A stretch of 64,000 nt of DNA from an uncultured Eubacteriales bacterium. GTDB taxonomy: Bacteria > Bacillota > Clostridia > Oscillospirales > Acutalibacteraceae. The notes below the pieces were generated by a model that worked only from the letters and a program-made list of their open reading frames with translations, was not told the DNA's origin and ran no database searches. A program made the translations under genes and the position numbers. How positions within the stretch are numbered: position 1 is the first letter of the stretch; every line of letters begins with the position of its first letter. The stretch covers positions 27,682-91,681 of the forward strand of contig CAKSHH010000008.1 in assembly GCA_934456435.1 (NCBI GenBank), written 5' to 3'. This document shows, piece after piece, positions 25,593-32,954 of the stretch.

Positions 25593-25603
25593 TAAAAAAG
25601 CTT

Positions 25604-25638
25604 CAAAGATCCTTGCGGAAAGTCTGCAAGGATCTTTG
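25604..25638 (+). terminator. Terminator after the MerR gene
   Basis: CAAAGATCCTTGC (25604-25616), 9-base loop, GCAAGGATCTTTG (25626-25638): perfect 13-bp stem, then CTTTATTGTTTC. Confidence 0.83.
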
Positions 25639-25650
25639 CTTTATTGTTTC

Positions 25651-25679
25651 TTGAATAAGCGAAGCGAATATGTTATAAT
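25651..25679 (+). promoter_or_regulatory. Promoter of the MATE transporter gene
   Basis: TTGAAT (25651-25656), 17-base spacer, TATAAT (25674-25679), 30 bases before the ATG. Its ordinary 17-base spacing contrasts with the 19-base spacing of the MerR promoter. Confidence 0.7.
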
Positions 25680-25708
25680 TTGCTAAATTATTTTAACGGA
25701 GACCCAAA

Positions 25709-27124
25709 ATGAAGAAGTCGAAAAAGGGAAAGCCGAATATTACCGAGCAACTGGACAGCGGAAGGATTCTTCCGCTGATCGTTCGTCTTGCAATCCCGGC
25801 GGTAATTGCTCAGCTTATAACTTTTTTATATAACATCGTTGACAGAATGTATGTTGCAAGAATTGAAGATTCGGGTATGGATGCTCTTGCGGCGCTCGGA
25901 ATCGTTTTGCCGATAACTCTTATTATTCAGGCGTTTGCTAATCTTATAGGTCTGGGCGGTGCGCCCCGTGCCGGAATAAAAATGGGCGAGGGCAATAATG
26001 CAGAGGCAAACAGAATCTTTAATAATGCCTTTTCAATGCTTACGGTTATCGGTGTGCTGATAGGCGGCTTGTCTTTCATTTTTTCAAGGCAGATAGTTCT
26101 GCTTTTCGGCTGTCCGCCGAGTGCAGTTGATTTTGCGGTATCGTATCTTAAAATCTATTCCTGCGGTACGATTTTTGTCATGCTGGCACAGGGACTTAAC
26201 CCGTTTATACTGACTCAGGGCTATTCCCTTGTCGCTATGGGCTCGGTTCTGCTCGGAGCGGTTATCAACATAGTGCTTGACCCGATATTTATTTTCACTT
26301 TTAATATGGGCGTCCGCGGTTCAAGTCTCGCGACAGTTATTTCTCAGCTTTGCTCGTGTTTATGCGTTGTCATATTTTTCTTCACTCGGACAAGCCTGTT
26401 CAAATTCAGGCTCCGTGAGATGCGCTTTTCTTCCGCACGAATCAAAAGCATTTTGTCGCTCGGATTCACTCCCTTTGTTATGACGATTACGGAGTGTGCG
26501 ATTCAGGTCGTTTTCAATATCAATCTGAACCGCTCAACCGGCGGTGACAGGGATTACACGGCGGCGCTTACGGTTATGCTCAGCGCATTGCAGTTGATTT
26601 CTTTGCCGCTGAACGGTCTCGGCAACGGAGTTCAGCCGTTTGTCAGCTATAACTACGGCAAGGGCGACGAACAAAGACTTAAAAAGGGTATAAAATATGT
26701 GACGGTAATTGCGTTTGCTTTTTGCATAACTATTTGGTCGGTGTCGCTTGCCGTGCCGGAGATGTATGCGCGTTTGTTTTCTGCAAGCGAAGCGGTTACA
26801 GACATTGTCAAGAAGTATTGTCCGCTGTTTTTGATGGGCTCGGTTATGTTTTTTGTGCAAATGACGCTCCAAAACGTGAATGTTGCGCTCGGTCAGGCGA
26901 AATCGGCACTCCTGCTTGCCGTGACAAGAAAGGTGATTATACTCATTCCACTGTGCTTTGTTCTGACCGAATTGATTGGATTCAAGGGTGTGTATTTGTC
27001 CGAGGGCATTGCCGATTTGGCAGCAGGAATTATCACTTCAATCGTAATCTTTACGTCTTTTCCAAGGATTTTCAGAAGACGGGCTGAAGAGATAAAAATG
27101 AAAAAAGATGCGTTAAATATGTAA
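25709..27124 (+). CDS. MATE-family multidrug efflux transporter
   Basis: 471 residues, about 12 membrane helices, DinF/NorM-like sodium- or proton-driven exporter. The N-terminus LPLIVRLAIPAVIAQLITFLYNIVDRMYVAR is the typical first MatE repeat; the second repeat begins about residue 240 (ILSLGFTPFVMTITECAIQVVFN). The start follows ACGGAGACCCAAA. It lies behind the TipAS MerR regulator, in keeping with a drug-sensing and efflux pair, though it has its own promoter. Confidence 0.92.
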   Translation: MKKSKKGKPNITEQLDSGRILPLIVRLAIPAVIAQLITFLYNIVDRMYVARIEDSGMDALAALGIVLPITLIIQAFANLIGLGGAPRAGIKMGEGNNAEANRIFNNAFSMLTVIGVLIGGLSFIFSRQIVLLFGCPPSAVDFAVSYLKIYSCGTIFVMLAQGLNPFILTQGYSLVAMGSVLLGAVINIVLDPIFIFTFNMGVRGSSLATVISQLCSCLCVVIFFFTRTSLFKFRLREMRFSSARIKSILSLGFTPFVMTITECAIQVVFNINLNRSTGGDRDYTAALTVMLSALQLISLPLNGLGNGVQPFVSYNYGKGDEQRLKKGIKYVTVIAFAFCITIWSVSLAVPEMYARLFSASEAVTDIVKKYCPLFLMGSVMFFVQMTLQNVNVALGQAKSALLLAVTRKVIILIPLCFVLTELIGFKGVYLSEGIADLAAGIITSIVIFTSFPRIFRRRAEEIKMKKDALNM

Positions 27125-27172
27125 AAATACATCATATTGATATAGACTAATGACATAAAAAATCAGTTTCTC

Positions 27173-27200
27173 TTGACAAAACAGTACAATATATATAAAA
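27173..27200 (+). promoter_or_regulatory. Promoter of the secreted TEP-linker gene
   Basis: Consensus TTGACA at 27173-27178; the -10 lies in TATATAAAAT, either TATAAA (15-base spacer) or ATAAAA (16). Leader of about 45 bases. Confidence 0.55.
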
Positions 27201-27250
27201 TATATTGTGTAAATATCTGTTTAACCGACAGGTGAGGAGAGGGATTTTTT

Positions 27251-28078
27251 ATGAAAAAGCGCTTTGTTGAAATCGTTTCAATAATTCTCGTTGTGGTAGT
27301 TGTTATGTCCGTTCCGTCATTTGCCGAGTTTTCAAATTCGGGCATCAATGACATCATAACAAGCATAACGGAGATTCTGACCGGAACCGACGTTGACGGC
27401 GAGGACGAGACGACCACGACCGAACCCGAAACAACTGACGAAACGACAACCGAACCGGCTACGGAAGAATCCACTACCGAGCCGCCCACCGAACCTCCGA
27501 CCGAGCCGCTTGAAAACTTTGATGAGGTTGATGACGGCAGAGTCGTTGCGAGAATGTATATCTGCACTCAGCAGGTCGGACTCGGTCACGCGTGGATTTA
27601 CATCGAAAGTATGTTCAACGGCGAAATGACGGTCGGCTGTTATACGCTGAAGCCGTATCAGGGCGTTTCAATGGGCACATTCCTGCTCAGCCGTGCGGAC
27701 GGAGGCGGACTTTACTATAACGTTGAGTCCTACTGTGCAAACAAATGGGGCTTGAAGAATAAATCATGGCTCGGAATGGACTTGACAAAGAAACAGCTTG
27801 TCAAGGTCAGCAGCCGTATCAAAGACTGGAATTACTGGGATTTCTATTTTAACTGCACATTCTTTGCAGCCGAGATATGGAACTGCGTGTCAAAGAAAAA
27901 GATTGTGCCGATAATGTTCCCGTTCTTTGTCAAGTGGCAGATTCTTGCAAAGGGCGGCAATAAAAACATAGAAATGAAGCCCGTAGAACCAACGGATTGT
28001 TACAAGCAAAAGGGCAGGGGAAACAAGACTCACTTGGTTCAGGTAAAAGAAGAAACGCTTGATTCAAAGCTGTTGTAA
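27251..28078 (+). CDS. Secreted protein with Thr/Glu/Pro linker, possible permuted papain-like fold
   Basis: 275 residues. A signal peptide (about 1-25, cleavage after SFA) is followed by a short region and a TEP-rich linker (about 53-87, TTEPETTDETTTEPATEE style) typical of Ruminococcus-type surface proteins. The C-terminal domain (about 95-275) has GHAWIYIES with His113 and YFNCTFFAAEIWN with Asn201-Cys202. A His before an N-C-x-x-F/A-x-E motif is the order seen in circularly permuted NlpC/P60 (YiiX/LRAT-like) enzymes; this fold assignment is inference. Followed 3 bases later by the GH16 region, so probably cotranscribed. Confidence 0.65.
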   Translation: MKKRFVEIVSIILVVVVVMSVPSFAEFSNSGINDIITSITEILTGTDVDGEDETTTTEPETTDETTTEPATEESTTEPPTEPPTEPLENFDEVDDGRVVARMYICTQQVGLGHAWIYIESMFNGEMTVGCYTLKPYQGVSMGTFLLSRADGGGLYYNVESYCANKWGLKNKSWLGMDLTKKQLVKVSSRIKDWNYWDFYFNCTFFAAEIWNCVSKKKIVPIMFPFFVKWQILAKGGNKNIEMKPVEPTDCYKQKGRGNKTHLVQVKEETLDSKLL

Positions 28079-28099
28079 AATATGAGGAGGATATTGTTT

Positions 28100-28963
28100 A
28101 TGAAAGCAATACTTTGCAAGGTGCTCTCGGTTATAATAACCCTTATGTCGTTGTTCGCCTACGAGATCAATCAGCCGGCGATTCCGAACCCGATGAAAAG
28201 GATTGACCTGTCAAAATTTACGCTGACCTTTGAGGACGAATTTGACGGAGAGCTTGACAGAAGCGTGTGGTCGGGTCACTACACCTACGGTGACAAGTCA
28301 TCAATCCGCTGCGGCTCTTACTGGAACAACTATATGGCATACACCGAGTACGGAAAGCTTATTATTCCGTTGAGATATCTTCCCGACGGTATGGGCGGAA
28401 CGGGGGCAGGCTGGTATACTGCCGGACTGGACACCGACGATGACGCACCGAACGGCTTTTCGCAGAAGTTTGGCTACTTTGAGTGCCGCTGTATTCTGCC
28501 GAAGGGCGCCGATATATGGAGCGCATTTTGGATGATGAATGGCAAAGTCGTCAATGTTGACGGTTCGGGCAAGGACGGAACCGAGGTTGACATAATGGAA
28601 AGCTTCAGCTACGGTAACCGCATTTCAAATGTTATTCAGAACAACCTCCATTGGGACGGCTACGGCGAGGCTCACCAAAGCGGCGGTGCGAAAAAGGCAT
28701 ACATTATCGGCAACAATCCGTATGAATCGTTCAACACCTACGGCTTGGAGTGGAACGAGAACGAGTATATTTTCTACATCAACGGAAAAGAATACTGCCG
28801 CTCAAATGCAGGCGGAGTTTGTCAGAATCCGCTTTATATGATTCTGTCGGTCGAGATGTGGGGAGAAAACGGTGTTCCCTCCGAGCGAGACAGCAGCGCT
28901 TCGCCGACAGCGTTTGTGGTTGATTATGTGCGAGCATATCAATACAACGATATTCTTGGGTAA
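28100..28963 (+). CDS. Secreted glycoside hydrolase family 16 enzyme
   Basis: 287 residues, beta-glucanase/laminarinase-type GH16. The catalytic motif is TEVDIMES with Glu162 (nucleophile), Asp164 and Glu167 (acid/base). SAFWMMNG and NNLHWDGYGEAH are typical surrounding strands, and the jelly-roll spans the whole mature protein. The N-terminal hydrophobic segment (about 1-20) looks like a signal peptide. I chose ATG 28100, 9 bases after GAGGAGG; the ATG at 28082 precedes that site and is not favoured. It shares a transcript with the TEP-linker protein and ends at the hairpin at 28991. Confidence 0.92.
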   Translation: MKAILCKVLSVIITLMSLFAYEINQPAIPNPMKRIDLSKFTLTFEDEFDGELDRSVWSGHYTYGDKSSIRCGSYWNNYMAYTEYGKLIIPLRYLPDGMGGTGAGWYTAGLDTDDDAPNGFSQKFGYFECRCILPKGADIWSAFWMMNGKVVNVDGSGKDGTEVDIMESFSYGNRISNVIQNNLHWDGYGEAHQSGGAKKAYIIGNNPYESFNTYGLEWNENEYIFYINGKEYCRSNAGGVCQNPLYMILSVEMWGENGVPSERDSSASPTAFVVDYVRAYQYNDILG

Positions 28964-28990
28964 TGTCTTAATTGTGTGATAAATAATTGA

Positions 28991-29035
28991 AAACAGCTCC
29001 GATTACCATGCAAAACGGTTATCGGAGCTGTTTTT
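28991..29035. terminator. Strong bidirectional terminator
   Basis: AAAACAGCTCCGATTACC (28991-29008) and GGTTATCGGAGCTGTTTT (29018-29035) pair over 18 positions with one mismatch; T-runs on both strands. It separates the convergent GH16 and metI genes. Confidence 0.88.
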
Positions 29036-29046
29036 TTGTTTTGATT

Positions 29047-29757
29047 TTATTTTCTGTTTTTGAGACGCTTGTCGCATTTCGTTGCAAGATATGTTCCGAG
29101 ACTCTGGAAGATCTGAACAAGAATTATGAGGAATACGACGGCGAAAACCATTATGAGATACTGATAACGGTAGTATCCGTAGTTGATGGCGATTTTACCG
29201 AGTCCGCCTCCGCCGATGATACCGCTCATTGCGGAATAGCCGAGAACGGTGGTCAGCGCGATTGTACCGTTGGAGATGAGCGACGGCACGCTTTCGGGAA
29301 TCATAACCTTGGTGATTATCTGGAAAGGGGACGCGCCCATGCTCTGCGCCGCTTCAATGATGCTCGGATTGATTTCCCTGAGACTGCTTTCAACAAGCCT
29401 CGCAATGAACGGGAAAGCGGCAATGACAAGCGGAACGACCGTTGCCGGTGTGCCGACAACCGTGCCGACAATAAGCCTTGTCAGGGGGAAAACCATAATC
29501 ATAAGAATGAGGAACGGGACCGAACGCAAAAGGTTGATTATCACGTTGATAACGTGGAGCGCGCCCTGCGGAACGCGCAGAATTTTTTTGTTCTCGCCGG
29601 CAACAAGAAGCACGCCGAGCGGCAGTCCGATAAGGGTTGCAAAAAATGTTGAAAGAACTGTAACATAAACCGTTTCCCATATCGCGAGTGGGAACTGTGT
29701 TCTCAAAACTTCAAGCGCTTTTTGCACGGTCTCGGAAGCAAGGTATTCATTCAGCAT
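29047..29757 (-). CDS. metI: Methionine ABC transporter permease MetI
   Basis: 236 residues with five or six membrane helices. The binding-protein-dependent permease motif lies in ESSLREINPSIIEAAQSMGASPFQII (EAA loop that docks on MetN). The N-terminus AIWETVYVTVLSTFFATLIGLPLG is typical of MetI. It overlaps the end of metN by 11 bases, so the two are translationally coupled. Third gene of metQ-metN-metI; ends at the hairpin at 28991. Confidence 0.95.
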   Translation of the reverse strand: MLNEYLASETVQKALEVLRTQFPLAIWETVYVTVLSTFFATLIGLPLGVLLVAGENKKILRVPQGALHVINVIINLLRSVPFLILMIMVFPLTRLIVGTVVGTPATVVPLVIAAFPFIARLVESSLREINPSIIEAAQSMGASPFQIITKVMIPESVPSLISNGTIALTTVLGYSAMSGIIGGGGLGKIAINYGYYRYQYLIMVFAVVFLIILVQIFQSLGTYLATKCDKRLKNRK

Positions 29758-30757
29758 TTTTATTCACCTCTTCCACATAAATGTCGGGTATATTTTGAAG
29801 ATAGTTAATGGCTTTTTTGAGCTCGTTTTCGTCGCCGGGAATACCGAGAAGCATATTTCCGTAAGCCTTGTCGCCGATAGAACGCGTCGACGCGGAAAGA
29901 ATGCTTGCGGCAATGTTCTGCTCAATTGCCATTTTGGCAATCAACGGCGTGCCTGTTGCGCCTGCTCCGTTGAAAACAACACGGACAATGTGCTCGTGTG
30001 AGCAGTCGATTGTGTCAAAATTTCCGTCGGGATAAACAAGCGCCTTGGCGGCGTCGGATTTCGGAGCGGAGAAAACATCGCTGACCGCACCCTCTTCGAC
30101 AACCGTACCGTTATTGAGAATGGCAACTTTCGTGCAAATCTGTTCAACAACGCTCATCTGGTGGGTGATGACGATTACCGTTATGCCGAGCTTGTCGTGA
30201 ATGTCGCGGATAAGCGAAAGAATGGACTGCGTCGTTTGAGGGTCAAGCGCACTTGTCGCCTCGTCGCAAAGCAGGATTTTCGGGTGCGTTGCCAATGCGC
30301 GCGCAATCGCAACTCTTTGCTGCTGTCCGCCGGAAAGCTGAACAGGGTAGCTTTTGAGCTTGTCGCCGAGTCCGACGATTTCAAGAAGCTCCTTTGCACG
30401 GGCTTTTGCTTCGGATTTCTTCATGCCCGCAAGCTCCATCGGGAAGCATACGTTCTTCAGACAGGTGCGCTGCATGAGCAGGTTGAAGCCCTGGAAAATC
30501 ATCGTGATCTGTCTGCGCTCTTTGCGAAGCTCGGAGTCGCTGAGCTTGCCGACATCAACGCCGTCGATTATAACCTTGCCGTCGGTCGGACGCTCCAGCA
30601 TATTTATGCACCTTACAAGCGTGCTTTTGCCTGCGCCGCTCATGCCGATTATGCCGTATATTTCGCCGTCGTCGATTTTGAGCGAAACGTCCTTGAGCGC
30701 ATCGAGCTTGCCGTCGGAGGTGTCAAAGGTTTTGGTCAGATGTTGTATTTCTATCAT
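29747..30757 (-). CDS. metN: Methionine ABC transporter ATPase MetN
   Basis: 336 residues. ATPase domain (about 1-240): Walker A GMSGAGKST, signature LSGGQQQR, Walker B ILLCDEATSALDP, H-loop VITHQM. A C-terminal NIL regulatory domain (about 260-335, VVFNGAGATGTPLIAKM) binds methionine in E. coli MetN and causes transinhibition. It powers uptake of methionine delivered by MetQ through MetI. A hairpin at 30781-30807 lies between metQ and this gene. Confidence 0.96.
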   Translation of the reverse strand: MIEIQHLTKTFDTSDGKLDALKDVSLKIDDGEIYGIIGMSGAGKSTLVRCINMLERPTDGKVIIDGVDVGKLSDSELRKERRQITMIFQGFNLLMQRTCLKNVCFPMELAGMKKSEAKARAKELLEIVGLGDKLKSYPVQLSGGQQQRVAIARALATHPKILLCDEATSALDPQTTQSILSLIRDIHDKLGITVIVITHQMSVVEQICTKVAILNNGTVVEEGAVSDVFSAPKSDAAKALVYPDGNFDTIDCSHEHIVRVVFNGAGATGTPLIAKMAIEQNIAASILSASTRSIGDKAYGNMLLGIPGDENELKKAINYLQNIPDIYVEEVNKNAE

Positions 30758-30780
30758 TTACTTCACTCCACATAAAATAG

Positions 30781-30807
30781 AAGTGCTGTCTGTTGTGAAC
30801 AGCACTT
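30781..30807 (-). terminator. Intercistronic hairpin between metQ and metN
   Basis: On the minus strand AAGTGCTGT, 9-base loop, ACAGCACTT, then CTATTTTATG: perfect 9-bp stem, modest T-tract. Position inside the operon suggests a partial terminator or RNA-end protector giving more MetQ than MetNI, common for ABC importers. Confidence 0.65.
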
Positions 30808-30822
30808 CGTATTATTGTACAC

Positions 30823-31674
30823 TTATTTGTTCAGCGCGTCAAGTGTAGTCTGCTTGCCGCCGTAGAGACCCATCGGCTCAACATGGATAACAGCAACGGA
30901 AACTATGTGTGTGCCGTTCTTCTCGTTGAAGTCGTCAAGGTAAGGAGTATGCTGGAAGTAGTTTGCGTCGATTTCACCGGTTTCAACAACATTGTTCGGC
31001 TGAACGAAATCCGTGAACTCTACAATGTCAAGAGTGATGCCCTTTGCGGCAAGAATTTCTTTGGCAACCTCAAGAATTTCCTCGTGGGGTGTGGGGGAGG
31101 CTGCGACGGAAACTTTTGTGCCCTTGAGAGCGTTGTAATCTATTGACGAATCATAGCCGTCACCCGGATTGTCAACAGCGCTGACAACTGAGCCGTTGTA
31201 CTTTTTGTTGATGAAGTCTGCAACCTGCTTGCTTTCGAGCGCGGCCTTGAGAGCCTTGATCTTCGGCAGATTTTCGTTGCCCTGCTTAACTGCAAGAATG
31301 TTGCCGTAAGCCGATGCGGAACCCTCGATGATAAGCGAATCCTTCACGGGGTTGAGGTTGGCGCCGATAGCATAGTTTGAGTTGATGATTGCGTAGTCAA
31401 CGTCCTTGAGTGTGTTCGGAAGCTGAGCGGCTTCGATTTCCTTGAACTCAATGTTCTTCGGATTCTCTGCGATATCGTGGATTGTTGCTGTGATGCCTGC
31501 GCCGTCCTTGAGCTTGATGTAGCCCTTTTCCTGAAGGAGAAGCAAGGCTCTTGCTTCGTTGGTTGTGTCGTTCGGAACTGCGATTGTGATATTGTCGCTG
31601 TTTGATGATGAGCAGCCTGCGAAAAGACTGAGTACGAGAACTGCTGCGAGTAAAAGAGAAACTATTTTTTTCAT
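30823..31674 (-). CDS. metQ: Methionine-binding lipoprotein MetQ
   Basis: 283-residue NlpA-family substrate-binding lipoprotein. The signal sequence MKKIVSLLLAAVLVLSLFAGC has its lipobox at LFAGC (Cys21). Motifs DVDYAIINSNYAIGANL and ANYFQHTPYLDDFN are typical of MetQ. ATG 31674 was preferred over 31692 because AAAGGCAG lies upstream at suitable distance. It is first of metQ-metN-metI. The upstream region has two promoters, a terminator and two tiny Met/Cys-containing frames; no SAM riboswitch or T-box was recognised. Confidence 0.95.
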   Translation of the reverse strand: MKKIVSLLLAAVLVLSLFAGCSSSNSDNITIAVPNDTTNEARALLLLQEKGYIKLKDGAGITATIHDIAENPKNIEFKEIEAAQLPNTLKDVDYAIINSNYAIGANLNPVKDSLIIEGSASAYGNILAVKQGNENLPKIKALKAALESKQVADFINKKYNGSVVSAVDNPGDGYDSSIDYNALKGTKVSVAASPTPHEEILEVAKEILAAKGITLDIVEFTDFVQPNNVVETGEIDANYFQHTPYLDDFNEKNGTHIVSVAVIHVEPMGLYGGKQTTLDALNK

Positions 31675-31706
31675 AATATATCTGCCTTTCATTTTGAATC
31701 TTTATA

Positions 31707-31735
31707 AGTTTATCAAATTTTTCCTGTTAAGTCAA
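31707..31735 (-). promoter_or_regulatory. Proximal metQ promoter
   Basis: On the minus strand TTGACT (31730-31735), 17-base spacer, TAAACT (31707-31712), 33 bases before the metQ start. The -35 overlaps the stop codon of the 21-codon leader frame. Confidence 0.65.
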
Positions 31736-31797
31736 CATCGGCACATTCGTCCGAATCTGAAGTTTTCCCTGAGCAGGGTAATGAATTGTTTTCCCAT
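31732..31797 (-). CDS. Candidate leader peptide 2 upstream of metQ, 21 residues
   Basis: ATG 31797 is preceded by GGGAGG (31805-31810) with a 7-base spacer, an excellent site placed immediately after the terminator at 31825-31849. The peptide is basic, begins MGKQFITLL and ends RMCRC before TGA. The terminal M-C-R-C echoes the GMCMCMR of leader frame 1. The stop lies 57 bases before metQ. It would be transcribed only when the upstream terminator is bypassed. Coding status is inferred from the start signal and shared motif; no homologue is known to me. Confidence 0.45.
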   Translation of the reverse strand: MGKQFITLLRENFRFGRMCRC

Positions 31798-31824
31798 AAA
31801 TTAACCTCCCAATAAACAATAAAA

Positions 31825-31849
31825 CCGGAAACCCTTTCGAGGTTCCCGG
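31825..31849 (-). terminator. Intrinsic terminator in the metQ leader (possible attenuator)
   Basis: Minus-strand RNA: CCGGGAACC, 7-base loop, GGUUUCCGG (9-bp stem, one G-U), then UUUUAUUGUUUAUU. It lies 25 bases after the stop of leader frame 1 and 15 bases before the ribosome site of leader frame 2. ACCGGAA inside leader frame 1 is complementary to the 3' arm and could form a competing pair. Confidence 0.75.
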
Positions 31850-31874
31850 CTGAAAAGCGAATCAAAAATAATGT

Positions 31875-31976
31875 TTAGCTTCTTGATTGAGAACGCATCG
31901 AAAAACAGGCATAACGAACTGTGCGCATACACATGCACATTCCGGTGGTATAGGTTGTTGTAAATGTTGCTGCCAT
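31875..31976 (-). CDS. Candidate leader peptide 1 upstream of metQ, 33 residues, Met/Cys cluster
   Basis: ATG 31976 follows AAAGGAGAACCGCATT, a strong ribosome site, about 45 bases after a near-consensus promoter. The frame reads MAATFTTTYTTG then M-C-M-C-M-R, and later YACFSM; Met occurs at 1, 13, 15, 17, 27 and Cys at 14, 16, 24. It is followed by an intrinsic terminator and then by metQ. A run of codons for the transported amino acid (and Cys) before a terminator is the layout of a ribosome-mediated attenuator. Whether it is translated, and its role, are inference. Confidence 0.5.
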   Translation of the reverse strand: MAATFTTTYTTGMCMCMRTVRYACFSMRSQSRS

Positions 31977-32026
31977 AATGCGGTTCTCCTTTCAAAAATT
32001 AACTACCTTTCAAGTAGGTTGTTGCT

Positions 32027-32055
32027 ATAATATCACAGAGCCTTTGAATTGTCAA
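32027..32055 (-). promoter_or_regulatory. Distal (leader) promoter of the metQ region
   Basis: On the minus strand TTGACA (32050-32055), 17-base spacer, TATTAT (32027-32032): one of the best promoters in the window. Transcription would start near 32020 and run through leader frame 1. Confidence 0.82.
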
Positions 32056-32099
32056 CAGTTTTCTGAAAATTTTTTGAAAATAATAATCTACGCACTTGC

Positions 32100-32128
32100 T
32101 TGTCGGCTGCGCGCGGGTATGATATAAT
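32100..32128 (+). promoter_or_regulatory. Upstream promoter (P1) of the two-component/dlt-like operon
   Basis: TTGTCG (32100-32105), 17-base spacer, TATAAT (32123-32128). Confidence 0.6.
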
Positions 32129-32146
32129 TTAAAACGGTATAAGTGC

Positions 32147-32164
32147 TGTGACACTTTTGTGACA
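32147..32164 (+). promoter_or_regulatory. Candidate response-regulator binding site (11-base direct repeat)
   Basis: TGTGACA occurs at 32147-32153 and 32158-32164, 11 bases apart. Direct repeats with this spacing are the usual site of OmpR/PhoB-type regulators, and the first gene of this operon encodes one. Confidence 0.55.
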
Positions 32165-32173
32165 AATTTAGTT

Positions 32174-32227
32174 CTTATTTTCGGAGAAGAAAATTATACG
32201 GGATGGTATAATTAAACCGAAAATAAG
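32174..32227 (+). promoter_or_regulatory. Inverted repeat enclosing an extended -10 promoter (P2)
   Basis: CTTATTTTCGG (32174-32184) and CCGAAAATAAG (32217-32227) are a perfect 11-base inverted repeat 32 bases apart. Between them is TGgTATAAT (extended -10, 32204-32212), 31 bases before the response-regulator start. It may be an operator or, on P1 transcripts, a leader hairpin. Confidence 0.6.
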
Positions 32228-32243
32228 AGAATGGGGTGTAGTA

Positions 32244-32954
32244 ATGAGCCATTCGATCTATATTGCGGACGATGAACAGAATATTCGCGAGCTTATCAAA
32301 AGCTTTCTTGAAAGTGACGGCTACGAGGTATCCGCCTTTGCGACGGGAGACGAGCTGGCGGAGGCTTTTGAAAACAAGCCCTCGGATCTTGTTATCCTTG
32401 ATATTATGATGCCGGGAACGGACGGACTGACGGTTTGCAAACAGCTTCGCGAGAAGTCTGATGTGCCTATCATTATGCTGACGGCAAAGGACTCCGAATA
32501 TGACTATGTCCACGGAATAACAATCGGCAGCGACGACTACCTGACAAAGCCGTTTCGCCCGACGACCCTGCTCATGCGTGTGCGTTCCCTTTTGAGAAGA
32601 ATGGATATGAACGAGCGCGCGGACTCTTTGAAAAATCACAACGAAACGATCAGCGTCGGCGATCTTGTTTTTTCGGGCGAGAGGAACGAAATACTCTGTT
32701 CGGGAAAGCCCATCAAGCTGACGCAGACCGAGCTTAAAATGCTCTCTTATATGATGAAAAATCCGCAGAAGGCATATTCCCGTGAGGATCTGCTCAATGC
32801 TATATGGGGATACGACACCAGGGTTGAAACGCGCGTGACCGACGAAACCCTCAGACGTATTCGCAAGCAGCTTTCCCTTTGCGGAAGCAATGTCAGCGTC
32901 AGGACAATGTGGGGCTTCGGCTACAAGCTGGAGATTGTGGGTGAAACGAAATGA
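32244..32954 (+). CDS. OmpR/PhoB-family response regulator
   Basis: 236 residues: receiver domain (about 1-115) with acidic pocket DDE (9-11), phosphoacceptor Asp53 in LVILDIMMPG and Lys in LTAKD; winged-helix DNA-binding domain (about 130-232) with LTQTELKMLSYM and TRVTDETLRRIRKQL. It overlaps the kinase gene by 4 bases. Being first of the operon that encodes a dlt-like surface-modification system, it likely controls that system and itself through the repeats upstream (inference). Confidence 0.93.
   Translation: MSHSIYIADDEQNIRELIKSFLESDGYEVSAFATGDELAEAFENKPSDLVILDIMMPGTDGLTVCKQLREKSDVPIIMLTAKDSEYDYVHGITIGSDDYLTKPFRPTTLLMRVRSLLRRMDMNERADSLKNHNETISVGDLVFSGERNEILCSGKPIKLTQTELKMLSYMMKNPQKAYSREDLLNAIWGYDTRVETRVTDETLRRIRKQLSLCGSNVSVRTMWGFGYKLEIVGETK

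Noticed and set aside
31801..31995. 64-codon minus-strand frame in the metQ leader in a different frame from leader peptide 1
   Set aside because: Its start is inside the ribosome site region of leader frame 1 and it reads through the terminator; the 33-codon frame has the better start.
31675..32060. SAM riboswitch or T-box upstream of metQ
   Set aside because: I looked for the multi-stem SAM core and the T-box sequence and saw neither; a covariance-model search would settle it.
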